Origin: Siderastrea radians
Taxonomy: Eukaryota; Cnidaria; Anthozoa; Scleractinia; Rhizangiidae
Direction: 5' to 3'
Assembly: GCA_964017195.1 (NCBI GenBank)
Contig: OZ024897.1
Coordinates: forward strand, 9,546,951-9,610,950
Length of the DNA stretch: 64,000 nt
The notes under the pieces are model-generated. The model made no database searches. It was not told the origin of the DNA and worked only from the letters and a program-made list of their open reading frames with translations. How positions within the stretch are numbered: the stretch's first letter is position 1; every line of letters begins with the position of its first letter. The position numbers and the translations under genes are program-made. This document shows, piece by piece, positions 33,197 to 42,973 of this stretch.

Positions 33197-36100
33197 TTAG
33201 ATTTTATGATGTCCGTATGCGTAACTTTTGATTCCATCGTTGGCTATATATCGTTTGTCGTCGAAACAGCTGAGTGACACTTTAATTAGCTCGTAACTAC
33301 CTAGTTGATGATTGATACTTCTGATTGTCTTCATGGTATGATGTATTTGTTTATTTTCTAATAAAACCTTTTTGTAGTCTTCATGTTTGATTTCGTTCTT
33401 TATGATGTTCTTTTTGATCCCTTTGGCTGTTTTTCCTCCTTTTGTATTGTCTTTTATATAACTGTACATTTTTGATCGCAAACCAACGAATTCACAAATA
33501 GGAATTCCAGCTGCTTCGTCCTTGAATTTACCAATTACCTTCTTGTTTGTCTTATCGAAATATTGAGAGTCTTCTGGATAATCACTGTTGTCAAACTTTT
33601 TTTTGCCATTCCAAAAATCACTATATACATCTTCAGCTTCAATCTCATATGTCAGACTGTCTGTGTCAGTGAAAAGCAACTTAGCCTTATTACCATACTT
33701 TTCTTTTGATGTAGTTGTAATGAAAATCATACATTAATGTCTTACTTAGATCAAGAATACACATACCCACATATGCAGGTCTGTTTAGAGTTAGCGTTTC
33801 TTTGATCTTATGCACTGCTACTAGATTTTCATTGAATATCTTACTGCTTACATAAGTTGGTTTAGAAGCCATCTTCAATAGTTTCTTCTCATCAGTAATA
33901 AGTCTAACATCAACACGCTTTCTTATGTTCTCCATTGTCTTTCCAAACACTGAGTTATTCATTAGTTTGAAGAAGTCTTTTTCGAATGAATTTTTCGCTT
34001 GTGTACGTTTTTGTGTGTTGAAATCGATATATCGTTTGAGCCATGGTGACTGATGAAATTCTAATACTCTATGTACTTTCTTTACTTTCAATCCAAGATC
34101 AAGATACAACTGTAGATTTCTATAGTGTAGGACATATTTTTCTTTGTCACATAAAGTAGGGATCAGTTTGTGTACTAGTCCCGTTGAAATATTGAATTTG
34201 TTTTGTATTTTCTTGCAATAATCGGATAACCTGTTATCAGTTACTTTCACTTTTTCTGGACCTAGAGGATAGTCATTATGTAGGTCATGCAACTCTTTGG
34301 GGTATTCTAGATCAACTTCTAATATTAATCCCTTCTTGCAGTCATCCATGTATTTTGCTAAGTTGATTTTATTTATTTGTTTTTCCGTCAACCATTTGAA
34401 ACCACCAGTGGGGAGATATTGACTCATAGCCCAACCGTAAAGGTTGTTAGCATCAAGATACATAATATACTTTGATGGTGCCTTCTCGTCGTATTCTTTC
34501 ATGTACTTATTGTTTGCTTTTCCATATCGATTGGCAATATAAGATATACCACCACGCATACCTTTTTCAATAAATTGGAACATGTCTATGTCTGTCATTA
34601 GTTCTAGTTGAATATCAGTCATCTTCAACATAGCATCCCAACTCAAACCAGGTGATGTGAAATAGTGGCATGGGTCAAGTTTGTAATACTGAAGACATGT
34701 CTTACGGAAGTTTTCAAACACATCAGCTAATAAAAGGATATCAGACTTGAGATATAGATTGTGGTATTCACCCATGGATTTTAGGTTAAAAGTATTCCAA
34801 ACATTTTTAGCATGTTGATAATCTTCATCTGTTACGTGTTCACCACTCAATATGCTGTAAAATTCTTCTTTCGTTGGTAATTCTGTTTTATTGAATTTTT
34901 CGAAACTATCCATGTAATCGTAAGGATAAATACCCTTTCGCGTCATCAATTCGAATTTTTTGCCTTTGAATTTTTTGTTTGTATATTTTAAAGCTTCAGT
35001 AGGCAAGTTGCTGACTAATTTATCCAAACTTGAGCTCATGAATTGGAAACTGTCAATGAATGTCAGATGATTACCAAGCATAAAAGCCATATACTTCTCC
35101 ATATTATTTGGAATAGCATTGATATTCATCTGTTTTACTTCTCCTTTTTTGTCTTTGTACTTGTGCTCTTTTGCTATTTGACCAATCTGTTGCATAATGA
35201 AATGGCTGTCATAACCTCTCAGATTATGGAAGATCACAGGAATTTTAATATTGTCTGGTTTAATTTTTAGTTTTAGATTGCATTCTTGGTGAGCTGAGCC
35301 TCTATATTTTCCTGTTATATGGCAATAATCTCTCACACGTATGTCTTTGTCTGTATATTTTCTCTCACATATATGGCATTCCTCAGCTTTTTTAAATTCT
35401 GCTTCATCCTTTTCAGTCATTATCAATGGTTTGTTGAAACTTTTTTTCACTACTTTTTTGCAATATTTGACTTCCTCTAACATAGCTTCCATAAATTGAT
35501 AAACAGAATTTTCACCTCTATATATCTTCTCTTGTTTGGTATATTCATCATCATAACAGCACACCACCTTATACCCATAACCACAGTCTGTATGCTTTTG
35601 ATAAGCTTCTGTGTAAGATTTCTCATCGCTGGGTATGCATCCTTGTATTTTCTCTGTTATTGCTTCAAAATCTGCATAGATGACGAATGGTACTGGTAAT
35701 TGTTTGTGGAAGTTCTCAAATTTTAGTGTGTTATTTTTAACATTTGGCATATTTATCGCTTGCTGACTGTTCACTTGAATACAGTTTTCTTTGTGATTTG
35801 TTAGTATTTGTTCTGAACTGAAACATTGAAGACAGTTAACATACAAAAGTGTTTTCTTTCTTTGTGTTTTGTTTGGTTATACATAAATCTGTTGAAATCT
35901 TTTATTAGCACGTAATGCTTTTTTTCATCTTTCGTTACTAGTAATAGTTCTATATGATCTTCAAACTTTTCTTTGGAAACATAGATGGGATACGGTTGTT
36001 TGTCTTCATATTCGAATACGTTGATATTGATGTTGTTTTGCTTTTCGATTTTGTTGTAATGTTTGACATTGACTGGAAATTCAATACCTGAGTAATCTAA

Positions 36101-36994
36101 CTTTTCAATGTATTGTTTGTCAGTCTTCTTAATTCTTTGAGGATCCTTGTCTTGTGGGTTTAAATGTCTGATGTGGTACCATCTGAAGCATTCTTTGTCT
36201 TCATTTTTCATGTTGATTAAGCCTTTTGTGCTGTTTCGCAGTTCTTGAGGTAGTGGAATGTATGATGATCCCTTTAGAGGCTTGTATTTGATAATATTAA
36301 GGTAATGATTGTCAACTGATTTAATCGTCCATCCTGAACCTTCTGACACCCACTGGGATATCTGGTTTAAAATATTTTGTTTAGACATTTGTAATGCTTC
36401 ATGGATTTCTGTTTGGTTGATTATTGTTTGTACTTTACTGTTGAAATATGCAGTTTTAATCACCGTCTCATCACTTGATAATTTTTCAAATGTCACCTGT
36501 AATGTTTCAACGAATTTAAGACCTATCATTTCATTCAACAATTTGTTGATATGATATTCAATGGCTTTTCTAGTGTTCTGCATATGGGTTAAAGGGTATT
36601 TATTGTTTTTAATACTGATGTTATATGATTTAGTGTAACCTTTTAAGGCTTTGTTTGTTTGTTCTATTTTAGTTCTAGGTGTTGGAACTGGTTTATAAGT
36701 CCTAGGTGCTGGAACTGGTTTATAAGTCCTAGGTACTGGAACTGGTTTGTTGTCTTCATAATCTTGGACTATCTGCTTGACACTCTTGCGAGGTGTTGGT
36801 ATTGGTGGTCTTGGTTTGTAAGTCCTTGGTGCTGGAACTGGTTTTGTATCATCCACCACAATAATTTTAGGCTTCTTCCTTTCTTGCTTTAATAGCAATT
36901 CTTGCTTTAATAGCAATTTAATAAGTTCTGATTTACGGAGTTTCTTAAGATCTCTCTTGTTCATATCTATATGATTAGATTTTTCTGATTGCAT
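33197..36994 (-). CDS. polB: Protein-primed family B DNA polymerase (pPolB), two frame breaks
   Basis: Replicates the element by protein-primed strand displacement. Three frames make up one gene: 35801-36994 (N-terminal region), 33690-35846 (exonuclease and most of the polymerase) and 33197-33730 (C-terminal part). The N-terminal region carries proline-rich KPVPAPRTYK-type repeats. In the middle frame I see Exo I (YADFEAI, residues 57-63), a Cys/His endonuclease-VII-like insert (157-190), Exo II (HNLRGYDSHF, ~207-216) and Exo III (YLKSDILLLAD, 365-375). Motif A is YLDANNLYG (463-471) and motif B is KLMNNSVFGKT (627-637). Motif C (LFTDTDSL) is in the last frame. The frame changes fall in 35801-35846 and 33690-33730, each apparently one base. 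As sequenced, the catalytic motif C would be lost, so the copy is non-functional unless the breaks are errors. A TCTA motif lies 17 nt before the ATG. Confidence 0.95.
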
Positions 36995-37010
36995 ATATAT
37001 AACTATAGTA

Positions 37011-37014
37011 TAGA
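37011..37014 (-). promoter_or_regulatory. TCTA motif before polB
   Basis: TATCTATACTATAG on the coding strand, 17 nt before the ATG at 36994. Confidence 0.5.
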
Positions 37015-37089
37015 TATTTTTAAATATATTTCTATAATTGCATACAAAATTTTACTTAAAAAAATAAAAATATATAAAACTATATTATA

Positions 37090-37833
37090 ATGAATAAGAT
37101 TGAAATTGAAAACTGCGTTTATCAAATCCACCCTGTTTATGACCTGTATGCTTCAGATAAAAATGGAAATATCATTAATATTGTTAAAAAAATACCAATG
37201 ACTGGAACTAAGAACAACAGAGGTTATTTATTATGTGGTGTTAGAAAACATGGTCAAAAGGGATATAAAACATGTTTAACACATAGATTTATTTGGGAAT
37301 GTTTTAATGGTTTGATAACAAATAATAAAGTTGTTGACCATATCAATAACATAAAAGATGATAATAGAATATGCAATCTACAGCTGGTAACACAAAGTGA
37401 AAACACAAAAAAATCTGTCAAGGATAATGACTATTCATACAATAAACAAAAAAAGAGTCGAAAATGTGTAAAAGCCATTAACTGCGAAACAAAAAATGTT
37501 ATTTATTTTAATAGTATACATTGCTGTGCACAACATCTTAATATCAATAATGGTACTATAAAGAGAGTGTGTGATGGAATTAAATATCGTAAATCAGGTA
37601 TCTCGAAAAAGGATAGACAAAGATACAAATTTGAATATGTAAACAGTGAGGATATGCCAGATAATTATATGATATCAGCTAATAAACGCCAAAAAAGAGT
37701 ACCTAACGAAGACAAAAATAAAAATAAAATGGAAGCTATTAAAAGATGGCAACAAAAAGAATTTATATGTCCAAGATGTGATAAACATTTGAAAAATAGT
37801 AACAAAAATTATCACAGTAAGACTTGCAAATAG
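37090..37833 (+). CDS. HNH homing-type endonuclease with NUMOD-like and zinc-finger domains
   Basis: 247 residues, intact. Residues ~65-100 form an HNH nuclease: H65-R66, then V-D-H (82-84), then D-D-N-R-x-C-N-L (90-97) and a T-x-x-E-N ending, the arrangement of HNH_3 homing endonucleases. The N-terminus resembles NUMOD4 and the stretch ~120-165 a NUMOD1-like DNA-binding helix. The last ~25 residues hold a C-x-x-C...H-x-x-x-x-C finger. It lies on the opposite strand between polymerase and integrase modules, splitting an otherwise co-directional block, which suggests it was acquired as a selfish passenger. Similar genes are common in giant viruses and phages. Very AT-rich codons. It is preceded by tataaaactatattata, with no TCTA. 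Confidence 0.85.
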   Translation: MNKIEIENCVYQIHPVYDLYASDKNGNIINIVKKIPMTGTKNNRGYLLCGVRKHGQKGYKTCLTHRFIWECFNGLITNNKVVDHINNIKDDNRICNLQLVTQSENTKKSVKDNDYSYNKQKKSRKCVKAINCETKNVIYFNSIHCCAQHLNINNGTIKRVCDGIKYRKSGISKKDRQRYKFEYVNSEDMPDNYMISANKRQKRVPNEDKNKNKMEAIKRWQQKEFICPRCDKHLKNSNKNYHSKTCK

Positions 37834-37883
37834 GCAAGAATTCAAATGATCCATAATTGGATCCTTTAAACTATTGTGTTATG

Positions 37884-38087
37884 TCAATTATTTAAAGTGC
37901 TATTTGTGATGTGTTTTTTTGTTTTCAAATGACATGATTTACCAGCTAGGGTATAGTTACGTCCCGTCTTACATATATCACAATACCATTCTTTATTTAG
38001 CATGTATGCAGACTTATTGTTTTTTCTCTCCTCATCGGTTAACTTTCTGGGTCTTCCACGACCTCTTTTAACATTCTCATTCTCCAT
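37884..38087 (-). CDS. AT-hook and C2H2 zinc-finger small protein
   Basis: 67 residues. KRGRGRPRK near the N-terminus is a canonical AT-hook (RGRP core). Further on, Y-C-D-I-C followed 12 residues later by S-C-H-L-K-T-K-K-H forms a C2H2-type finger. It is predicted to bind AT-rich minor groove, for example the element's own termini or chromatin. It lies 35 bp downstream of the integrase in the same direction. Intact, with a clear ATG. Function is inferred from motifs only. Confidence 0.75.
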   Translation of the reverse strand: MENENVKRGRGRPRKLTDEERKNNKSAYMLNKEWYCDICKTGRNYTLAGKSCHLKTKKHITNSTLNN

Positions 38088-38122
38088 ATTATATATACTA
38101 TATTATTTTTTTTAAAATCATT

Positions 38123-39085
38123 TTATATATCCTTCAAGTCCTTCATTGGAATCCAACTGTTGAAGTAATCACTATATCCCTTCCACTTCACCAAAGCTTG
38201 TTTCTTCTTATAATCCCTCCGAATGACTTTGTCAATTCTAAATACCTCTTGTTTTGCTTTTAATAATTCAGGTTCATAAAAGCTCCCTTGTATTTCTTCA
38301 TCATTTAGATCATTTAGTTTGTATGTGATTGGATTAGTGTATTGTATTTTATCAATTGTAAACAGTTCTTCTGTCCAGTTTGGTGTATACCCTTTATCAA
38401 ACACATTCCGTTTATACTTACTTGTTCTAACCTTATCACCTATTTTGAATTTTGGTTTATGTTTTAATGTTTCCATATCACCATATAGATTAAAGTAAAC
38501 AGTTCCTTCATTCTTCTTTTTACTGGCTTCTATGGGTGTCATTTTGATAGAGCTATGTTTAGTGTTGTTATACTGTTTCACTAATTTGGGTAGCATGTCT
38601 AAATACTGTGTATTACCTTGAACAGTAAACTGTTTCAACATTTTGGTTTTGATTGTACGGTTCCATCTTTCACAAACTGATGACTTTTCCTCATTCTCAG
38701 TTGAGTACAATGTTATTTTATTCTTTTCTAAGAGGTCTTTCATGTGTTTGTTGTAATACTCTTTGCCTTTGTCTGTCCATAAATATTCAGGTTTTCTACC
38801 TTCTTTAAGGATTGTTTTAAAAGCATTCATAACGGTTTCACCTTTTTTATCTTTTAATGGGACGATCCAACCGTATTTAGAGAATACATCTAAAACCATA
38901 AGAAGATATCTGTAGCCAGCGTTCCATCGACTAAACTTTTGCATTTCAACAATATCAGAGCACCATATTTCATCAACATGATTTACAATAACACGCCGTC
39001 GAGTAAAATTTCGTTTTATGGGTTTATGAAGCTCATCAGCTAATTCTTTTTGCCAGTTTTCTTCACTCGACGGCCTTTCCCGTTA
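38123..39085 (-). CDS. Retroviral-type (rve) integrase with chromodomain
   Basis: Inserts the linear element into the genome using its terminal repeats. The first ATG (38944) leaves 273 codons, but the same frame is open to 39085 and its translation there continues the family pattern (W-Q-K-E-L-A-D-E-L-H-K-P, then R-R-R-V-I-V). The first catalytic Asp (W-C-S-D-I-V, codon 38954-38956) lies upstream of that ATG. The second Asp is in W-T-D-K-G-K-E-Y (residue 58 from the ATG) and the Glu in V-C-E-R-W-N (residue 92). Residues ~235-273 form a chromodomain (LVKWKGY, then W-I-P). The N-terminal part overlaps the end of the PLA2 gene by ~45 bp. No ATG starts the extended frame, so it needs a non-AUG start, an upstream frame change, or is damaged. 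Confidence 0.9.
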
Positions 39086-39899
39086 TTTGTCTTCCTTTGT
39101 TTTACACCGAGACCTAGTTTCTGCTTCGTGTTAATCATATTTCTAGCCAACCAATGTCCCCATTGTCTTTCATCATAAGGCACATTGTCCAGAGCCTTAA
39201 CCATTTTCCTATCTGCCTTATTCTTGCATTTTTTGTCATCCTTGCAAACCGAATAATCGACGTCGTGTTGCATTGCTATTGCATCCGTTTTACCAGTCGG
39301 TTTATCATATATTTCTAATATTTCCCCTGTTGTAGGATTGTACTTTACTTGCGAATCTAAATCGTTGTAAGGCCCAGTGTATTTATGACCAGGCAAAGTC
39401 CAACCTCCCTTTGGTTTGGGTAGCCTTCCAATGGCTTTATGTATATCCAAAGCCCCACCATCCAAATCCTTTCTGTTGGTTTTATACTTTCTATTTGGTC
39501 TGATTTTGGTTGATAATTGATCAAGAGCTTGACTTCCGACATTTTGAATCATTGGATTCAACTTATCCAGAGCATAATCGATCGCCTTTTTCTGCAGTTT
39601 TGGGTTTCTCAAGGCTTCTGATCCATAATATCGACCCATTTCAACCGCCTTTTTTCCAAGCCAAGGAATTCCATGATGCACAAACATATCTAAACCTGTT
39701 GATGCTACTGTATCTAGTACGCCCGCCCCTTTCGACGGGCCAACCCGTTTCCCGCTTGTTTAACGAATTTCGTCTTAGTTATTCCACATTCTGCACAAGT
39801 GCATTTCATCATTGTTTTCCCGTTTTTAGCCTTTTCATATCTTTCACTACCTGGTGCACATAGAGTGACCTTTTTCTGTTTTACACAAAATGATCTCAT
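39040..39899 (-). CDS. Virion phospholipase A2-like protein, one frame break
   Basis: A parvovirus-VP1-type PLA2 that probably opens endosomal membranes during entry. The main frame (39040-39687 from its first ATG) holds the calcium loop Y-T-G-P-Y-N (103-108, where the family usually has Y-x-G-P-G-N) and the catalytic H-D-V-D-Y (141-145), with a basic C-terminal tail. The frame is open upstream to about 39765. There it meets a 61-codon frame (39714-39899) starting MRSFCVKQKK with a C-x-E-C-G motif, which is the usual N-terminal domain of these proteins. One base change between the two parts (about 39714-39765) separates them. The N-terminal domain is a paralogue of the next gene. The calcium-loop Gly to Tyr change may lower activity. 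Confidence 0.8.
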
Positions 39900-39911
39900 A
39901 TATAATATGAT

Positions 39912-39920
39912 TAGATTAGA
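39912..39920 (-). promoter_or_regulatory. Double TCTAA motif before the PLA2 gene
   Basis: AATCTAATCTAATCAT on the coding strand, nearest copy 12 nt before the ATG at 39899. The distal copy abuts the stop of the upstream gene. Confidence 0.5.
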
Positions 39921-40322
39921 TTAAGGTTCAATATATACGTTCTCATATTTACCAGTTTTTGGATTTTTCACCAAACGCATGACAGTACCCTTCTTTGGTT
40001 TAGTCCAGAATTTCTTGCTTGTTATACCTGTTGGTCCTGTGAAAGCACCTTTTAAGATATCACCAGACCAGTATCGGTCAAATACATGGTTGGTTGATGG
40101 AATTACTTTGCGAGTTATTTGTTCGGCTATTTTGGCTGCCTCGAAAGCTTTACCTAATGGATTTTCACCTCCCTTTTGACTTTTGATAAATTTGGTTTTC
40201 GTAATACCACATTCACCACAAATACATTTCATCATAAGTCTGTTATTTTTGGCTCTCACATATCTTTCACTCCCTGGAACACATTCTGTGACCTTTTTTT
40301 GTTTCACGCAATATGATCTCAT
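39921..40322 (-). CDS. DUF5679-like small protein, paralogue of the PLA2 N-terminus
   Basis: 133 residues, intact. The first ~48 residues (MRSYCVKQKKVTECVPGSER, then a K-C-I-C-G-E-C-G motif and I-T-K-T-K-F) closely match the start of the neighbouring PLA2 protein, indicating tandem duplication of the domain. The pattern resembles the zinc-ribbon DUF5679 in which one Cys pair has degenerated (C-V-K-Q instead of C-x-x-C). The remainder has no known domain and is basic. Probably a small virion or DNA-associated protein; function unknown. Confidence 0.7.
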   Translation of the reverse strand: MRSYCVKQKKVTECVPGSERYVRAKNNRLMMKCICGECGITKTKFIKSQKGGENPLGKAFEAAKIAEQITRKVIPSTNHVFDRYWSGDILKGAFTGPTGITSKKFWTKPKKGTVMRLVKNPKTGKYENVYIEP

Positions 40323-40334
40323 AATATATATGAG

Positions 40335-41216
40335 TTAGATATTTTTAAAATACCGTTCTAAGAATTTCTCATTCTTTATTGTATCATGTATGTCAAACAC
40401 TTTCAATAGATTAAAATATGATATCCCTTTGTTCATTTCATTCAAAAAGTACAGACAGAAATATCCACATGTTGTTGTATTGATATTTTGTATTTGGTTA
40501 TTTTGATGAAGAAGTGTTAAATTCTTTTTTCTTGCATGATTAACTATTTCTTGAAATGGAGGCAAACCAAATGAATCAAAGTAATTGATGACGTTATCTT
40601 TCACATATGTGGATACCCAATGGCTACCGCTCATATATGATGGTTCAAGATTGTAAATGAATAGAGCCTGTCTATGATGGTGAGGAACATTTTCATCTCT
40701 TGACAATACATCATTAATTGGGATATTCAGATATTTACACCATTTTATTAAATCATAATTGCTTAATGGGACATTCTTATGGAATTTCGGTTTTACAACA
40801 GAATGTTTAACAGTGGGACGTTTTTGAAGGGTGAATTTTTCCCTAGTAGAAAACCCTCTCCCTTTTTTTTTGTTTTTTTTTGTCCCCATACCGATTGTAC
40901 CGTCCGGCCAATTTCCATAAAAAGGTGGAGTTCTATACATTGGGACTAACAAACCACCATCCTGATTATAATTGGTTGGTTTTGGTACAGATCTGGGTGG
41001 TCTTTGTTTTGGTTGTCCCATCTGAGGGGCACCTTTACCAGTCATCTTCTTTATTGCGTCAATAGCTAAAGGGACTCCAATTGATGCAAGAAGAGTACCT
41101 AAGAACCCACCTGTTTGTACTTTTGTTGGTTTTATATGAACACCAGAACCGGTTTGTAGAGCATTTAATATATCCTTCTTTTGTTTGGTTGTTAAAAGAT
41201 GTTTATATGTTATCAA
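40335..41216 (-). CDS. Minor capsid region fused to adenain-like cysteine protease
   Basis: About 293 codons; the ORF begins at a non-ATG codon and is open further upstream, so it continues the next gene after a frame change. The N-terminal part has a glycine-rich hydrophobic segment (GGFLGTLLASIGVPLAI, 36-52) like adenovirus pVI/pX-type membrane-active minor proteins, then a basic linker. Residues ~148-293 are an adenain-like maturation protease: His199 (G-S-H-W), Asp214 (Y-F-D-S-F-G), Gln243 and Cys250 (T-T-T-C-G-Y-F-C), with the Gln-to-Cys spacing of 7 as in adenain. It would cleave capsid precursors during maturation. The two are separate genes in many Polintons, so the fusion is a feature of this element. 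Confidence 0.85.
   Translation of the reverse strand: MITYKHLLTTKQKKDILNALQTGSGVHIKPTKVQTGGFLGTLLASIGVPLAIDAIKKMTGKGAPQMGQPKQRPPRSVPKPTNYNQDGGLLVPMYRTPPFYGNWPDGTIGMGTKKNKKKGRGFSTREKFTLQKRPTVKHSVVKPKFHKNVPLSNYDLIKWCKYLNIPINDVLSRDENVPHHHRQALFIYNLEPSYMSGSHWVSTYVKDNVINYFDSFGLPPFQEIVNHARKKNLTLLHQNNQIQNINTTTCGYFCLYFLNEMNKGISYFNLLKVFDIHDTIKNEKFLERYFKNI
40336..40339 (-). promoter_or_regulatory. TCTAA motif overlapping a stop codon
   Basis: TATCTAACTCATA, 14 nt before the ATG at 40322. Its TAA is also the stop of the protease gene, so the signal is shared between coding and regulatory use. Confidence 0.5.
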
Positions 41217-41632
41217 CTGATCGATTTTATTTTGTGGTTGAGGAACCCACCGGTTTGAACACCTTTTCCGGATATCTTCTTAACAATCTGAGATGCTCCT
41301 TCACTAGCTGCTCCAGCTAAAGCCGACAATCCAAGAGTCTTAGCAATCGTTGGACCAAAAGTTCTTCCAAGCGTCAGAACTGTAGACAGAAGAGATCCAC
41401 CTACTTGCTTTCGAATGTTTGTTTTAGAAAGTTTAATGTCCATTCCCTTTTTCAATTTTCTATTTTTTTCCAATCGTTTAACTATATTCTGAGGTACGTA
41501 TAGAGTGTCATTCCCAGATAGAGAGTCCTTTTTGAGCCTTAGAACTATTGTTTCTCTTTTATGATACGCGTTACTGAGATTCTTTTTCTGGTTTGGTGAT
41601 AAACTAACTTTAATTTCGTATAGTTGCGTCAT
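41213..41632 (-). CDS. Minor capsid protein, N-terminal part
   Basis: 139 residues. Starts with a basic region (L-S-P-N-Q-K-K-N-L and a repeat-like K-L-S-K-T-N-I-R-K), then GGSLLSTVLTLGRTFGP and an alanine-rich L-S-A-L-A-G-A-A segment, and ends after V-Q-T-G-G-F-L. Comparison with family architecture suggests it and the following frame are one polypeptide interrupted by a single base near 41220-41250. The two frames overlap by 4 bp. Predicted internal capsid protein that interacts with DNA or membrane. Preceded by TATCTAACATATATTAT. Confidence 0.7.
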   Translation of the reverse strand: MTQLYEIKVSLSPNQKKNLSNAYHKRETIVLRLKKDSLSGNDTLYVPQNIVKRLEKNRKLKKGMDIKLSKTNIRKQVGGSLLSTVLTLGRTFGPTIAKTLGLSALAGAASEGASQIVKKISGKGVQTGGFLNHKIKSIS

Positions 41633-41643
41633 ATAATATATGT

Positions 41644-41647
41644 TAGA
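41644..41647 (-). promoter_or_regulatory. TCTAA motif before the minor capsid gene
   Basis: 12 nt before the ATG at 41632, between it and the stop of the major capsid gene at 41659. Confidence 0.5.
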
Positions 41648-41658
41648 TAAATTCTGTT

Positions 41659-42948
41659 TTAAACTATCATCAATTCGTTTCCAACTGTCTTAACAACAAC
41701 CTCACTCTCGTAAAATACGATGCTATGAGCTCTAACATTTGCTGCCGGGGCTACATTGACACGATAATGTAGAATCAACTGTTTAGGATCTCTTGTCACT
41801 ACCTCTTTTTGATATGTCAAATCGAAATATATTAATCCGTACAAACTACTAAAATTAGATACATTAAGTTGTGTCCCAGAATTGTAATCGTTTTTACGAA
41901 ATGCATAACTCATGAGATCATTGAATATCCTGATTTTAGAATCTGCATCATATTCTAGTTCGGGATAATACGTTGAATTCCCGTATTCTAAACGACAACT
42001 CGAGAGAGAGCTATTAGCGCCAGCAGCATTCAACTTGAAAGTGTCAAACAAATACGGACTTCTCTCGGATTCATGATCATTTGGTCCGTCTGTCCGCTGG
42101 AGATATATAAAAACATGTTTAACATTATCAATGGCTGGACTTGTCTGAAACATATTCTGGATAGCTTGTGTATTAGCTGATTGATTGTAAAGATCCCGCA
42201 TATAAGTCCAGGTTGTTGGCTTAAGAAAATCAGAAACAAACTGACTATACAGGCTGTCTTTTGGGATTAGTCTTGGTAGCCAAAGATACAATCTTTTTAC
42301 TACAACACGACCAGCGTCTGCTGCTGCTGCTTTGTGAATCAATTCATCATCGTCGTTCAGGGTTAGTTCAAATGTGAGCTGCATCGGGGGCAACATTTTT
42401 TTTTCTAATTTTTGGAAAAAACTGTATCGGTTCAACGGTATCATCTCGTTAATCGATTTAGCTCCTCCGCCGCCGTTATTCTGATGAGCCTGGGTTAAAA
42501 TGCGACGGGCCTCGGAACCTGTGTTTGTATTTGCTGTTGTATCATCAGTATCAAGATACCAGAACGAATTCTTTCCAACGGATCTACTAAAATCATCACT
42601 ATATTCGAGCAAATTTTTAACATTCGTAATTCTATGTAAATTATCACTCTCGTATACTATTTTACCAGACGATTTAATAACCATATGTCTGATTAGACTA
42701 TGAGATCCGTTTATCATGGTGATGCGATCTGCTTGAGCATATCCAGTACCATCTGCCTTTTTTTGAAGCTCTTTAGTTACTTCGAAAAACCCATTAAAAA
42801 AATCGAACATAGTCGACCTATCGTTGATTGTGAATTTGTAACCTGTCTTTTTCTGACTTTGATTGTTAGCAGGCTGTTCAATTACATTATCCAAATGGAA
42901 ACGAACGTATTCATATCGTTGCAGATTTTCATTTGTTCTGAAACTCAT
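41659..42948 (-). CDS. Major capsid protein (double jelly-roll)
   Basis: 429 residues, intact. Forms the hexon-like capsomers of the icosahedral shell. Family-specific blocks are clear: F-F-N-G-F-F-E-V (around 49-56), I-N-G-S-H-S-L-I-R-H (80-89), L-L-E-Y-S-D-D-F-S-R-S-V-G-K-N-S-F-W-Y-L-D-T-D-D, and later L-I-L-H-Y-R-V near the C-terminus. Length fits Polinton MCPs. It sits between the minor capsid/protease gene and a small basic gene, with penton beyond, the usual Polinton morphogenetic block. TATCTAAACTATC precedes the ATG. Because it is uninterrupted, it is the best candidate for phylogeny. Confidence 0.93.
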   Translation of the reverse strand: MSFRTNENLQRYEYVRFHLDNVIEQPANNQSQKKTGYKFTINDRSTMFDFFNGFFEVTKELQKKADGTGYAQADRITMINGSHSLIRHMVIKSSGKIVYESDNLHRITNVKNLLEYSDDFSRSVGKNSFWYLDTDDTTANTNTGSEARRILTQAHQNNGGGGAKSINEMIPLNRYSFFQKLEKKMLPPMQLTFELTLNDDDELIHKAAAADAGRVVVKRLYLWLPRLIPKDSLYSQFVSDFLKPTTWTYMRDLYNQSANTQAIQNMFQTSPAIDNVKHVFIYLQRTDGPNDHESERSPYLFDTFKLNAAGANSSLSSCRLEYGNSTYYPELEYDADSKIRIFNDLMSYAFRKNDYNSGTQLNVSNFSSLYGLIYFDLTYQKEVVTRDPKQLILHYRVNVAPAANVRAHSIVFYESEVVVKTVGNELMIV

Positions 42949-42963
42949 TATATATTGATAGTT

Positions 42964-42967
42964 TAGA
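42964..42967 (-). promoter_or_regulatory. TCTAA motif before the major capsid gene
   Basis: TTATCTAAACTATC, 16 nt before the ATG at 42948. Confidence 0.55.
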
Positions 42968-42973
42968 TAAAAT

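Noticed and set aside
33690..33730. Programmed ribosomal frameshift in polB
   Set aside because: An A-rich slippery-looking run is present, but at least five other genes have similar one-base breaks, so error or decay is the simpler explanation.
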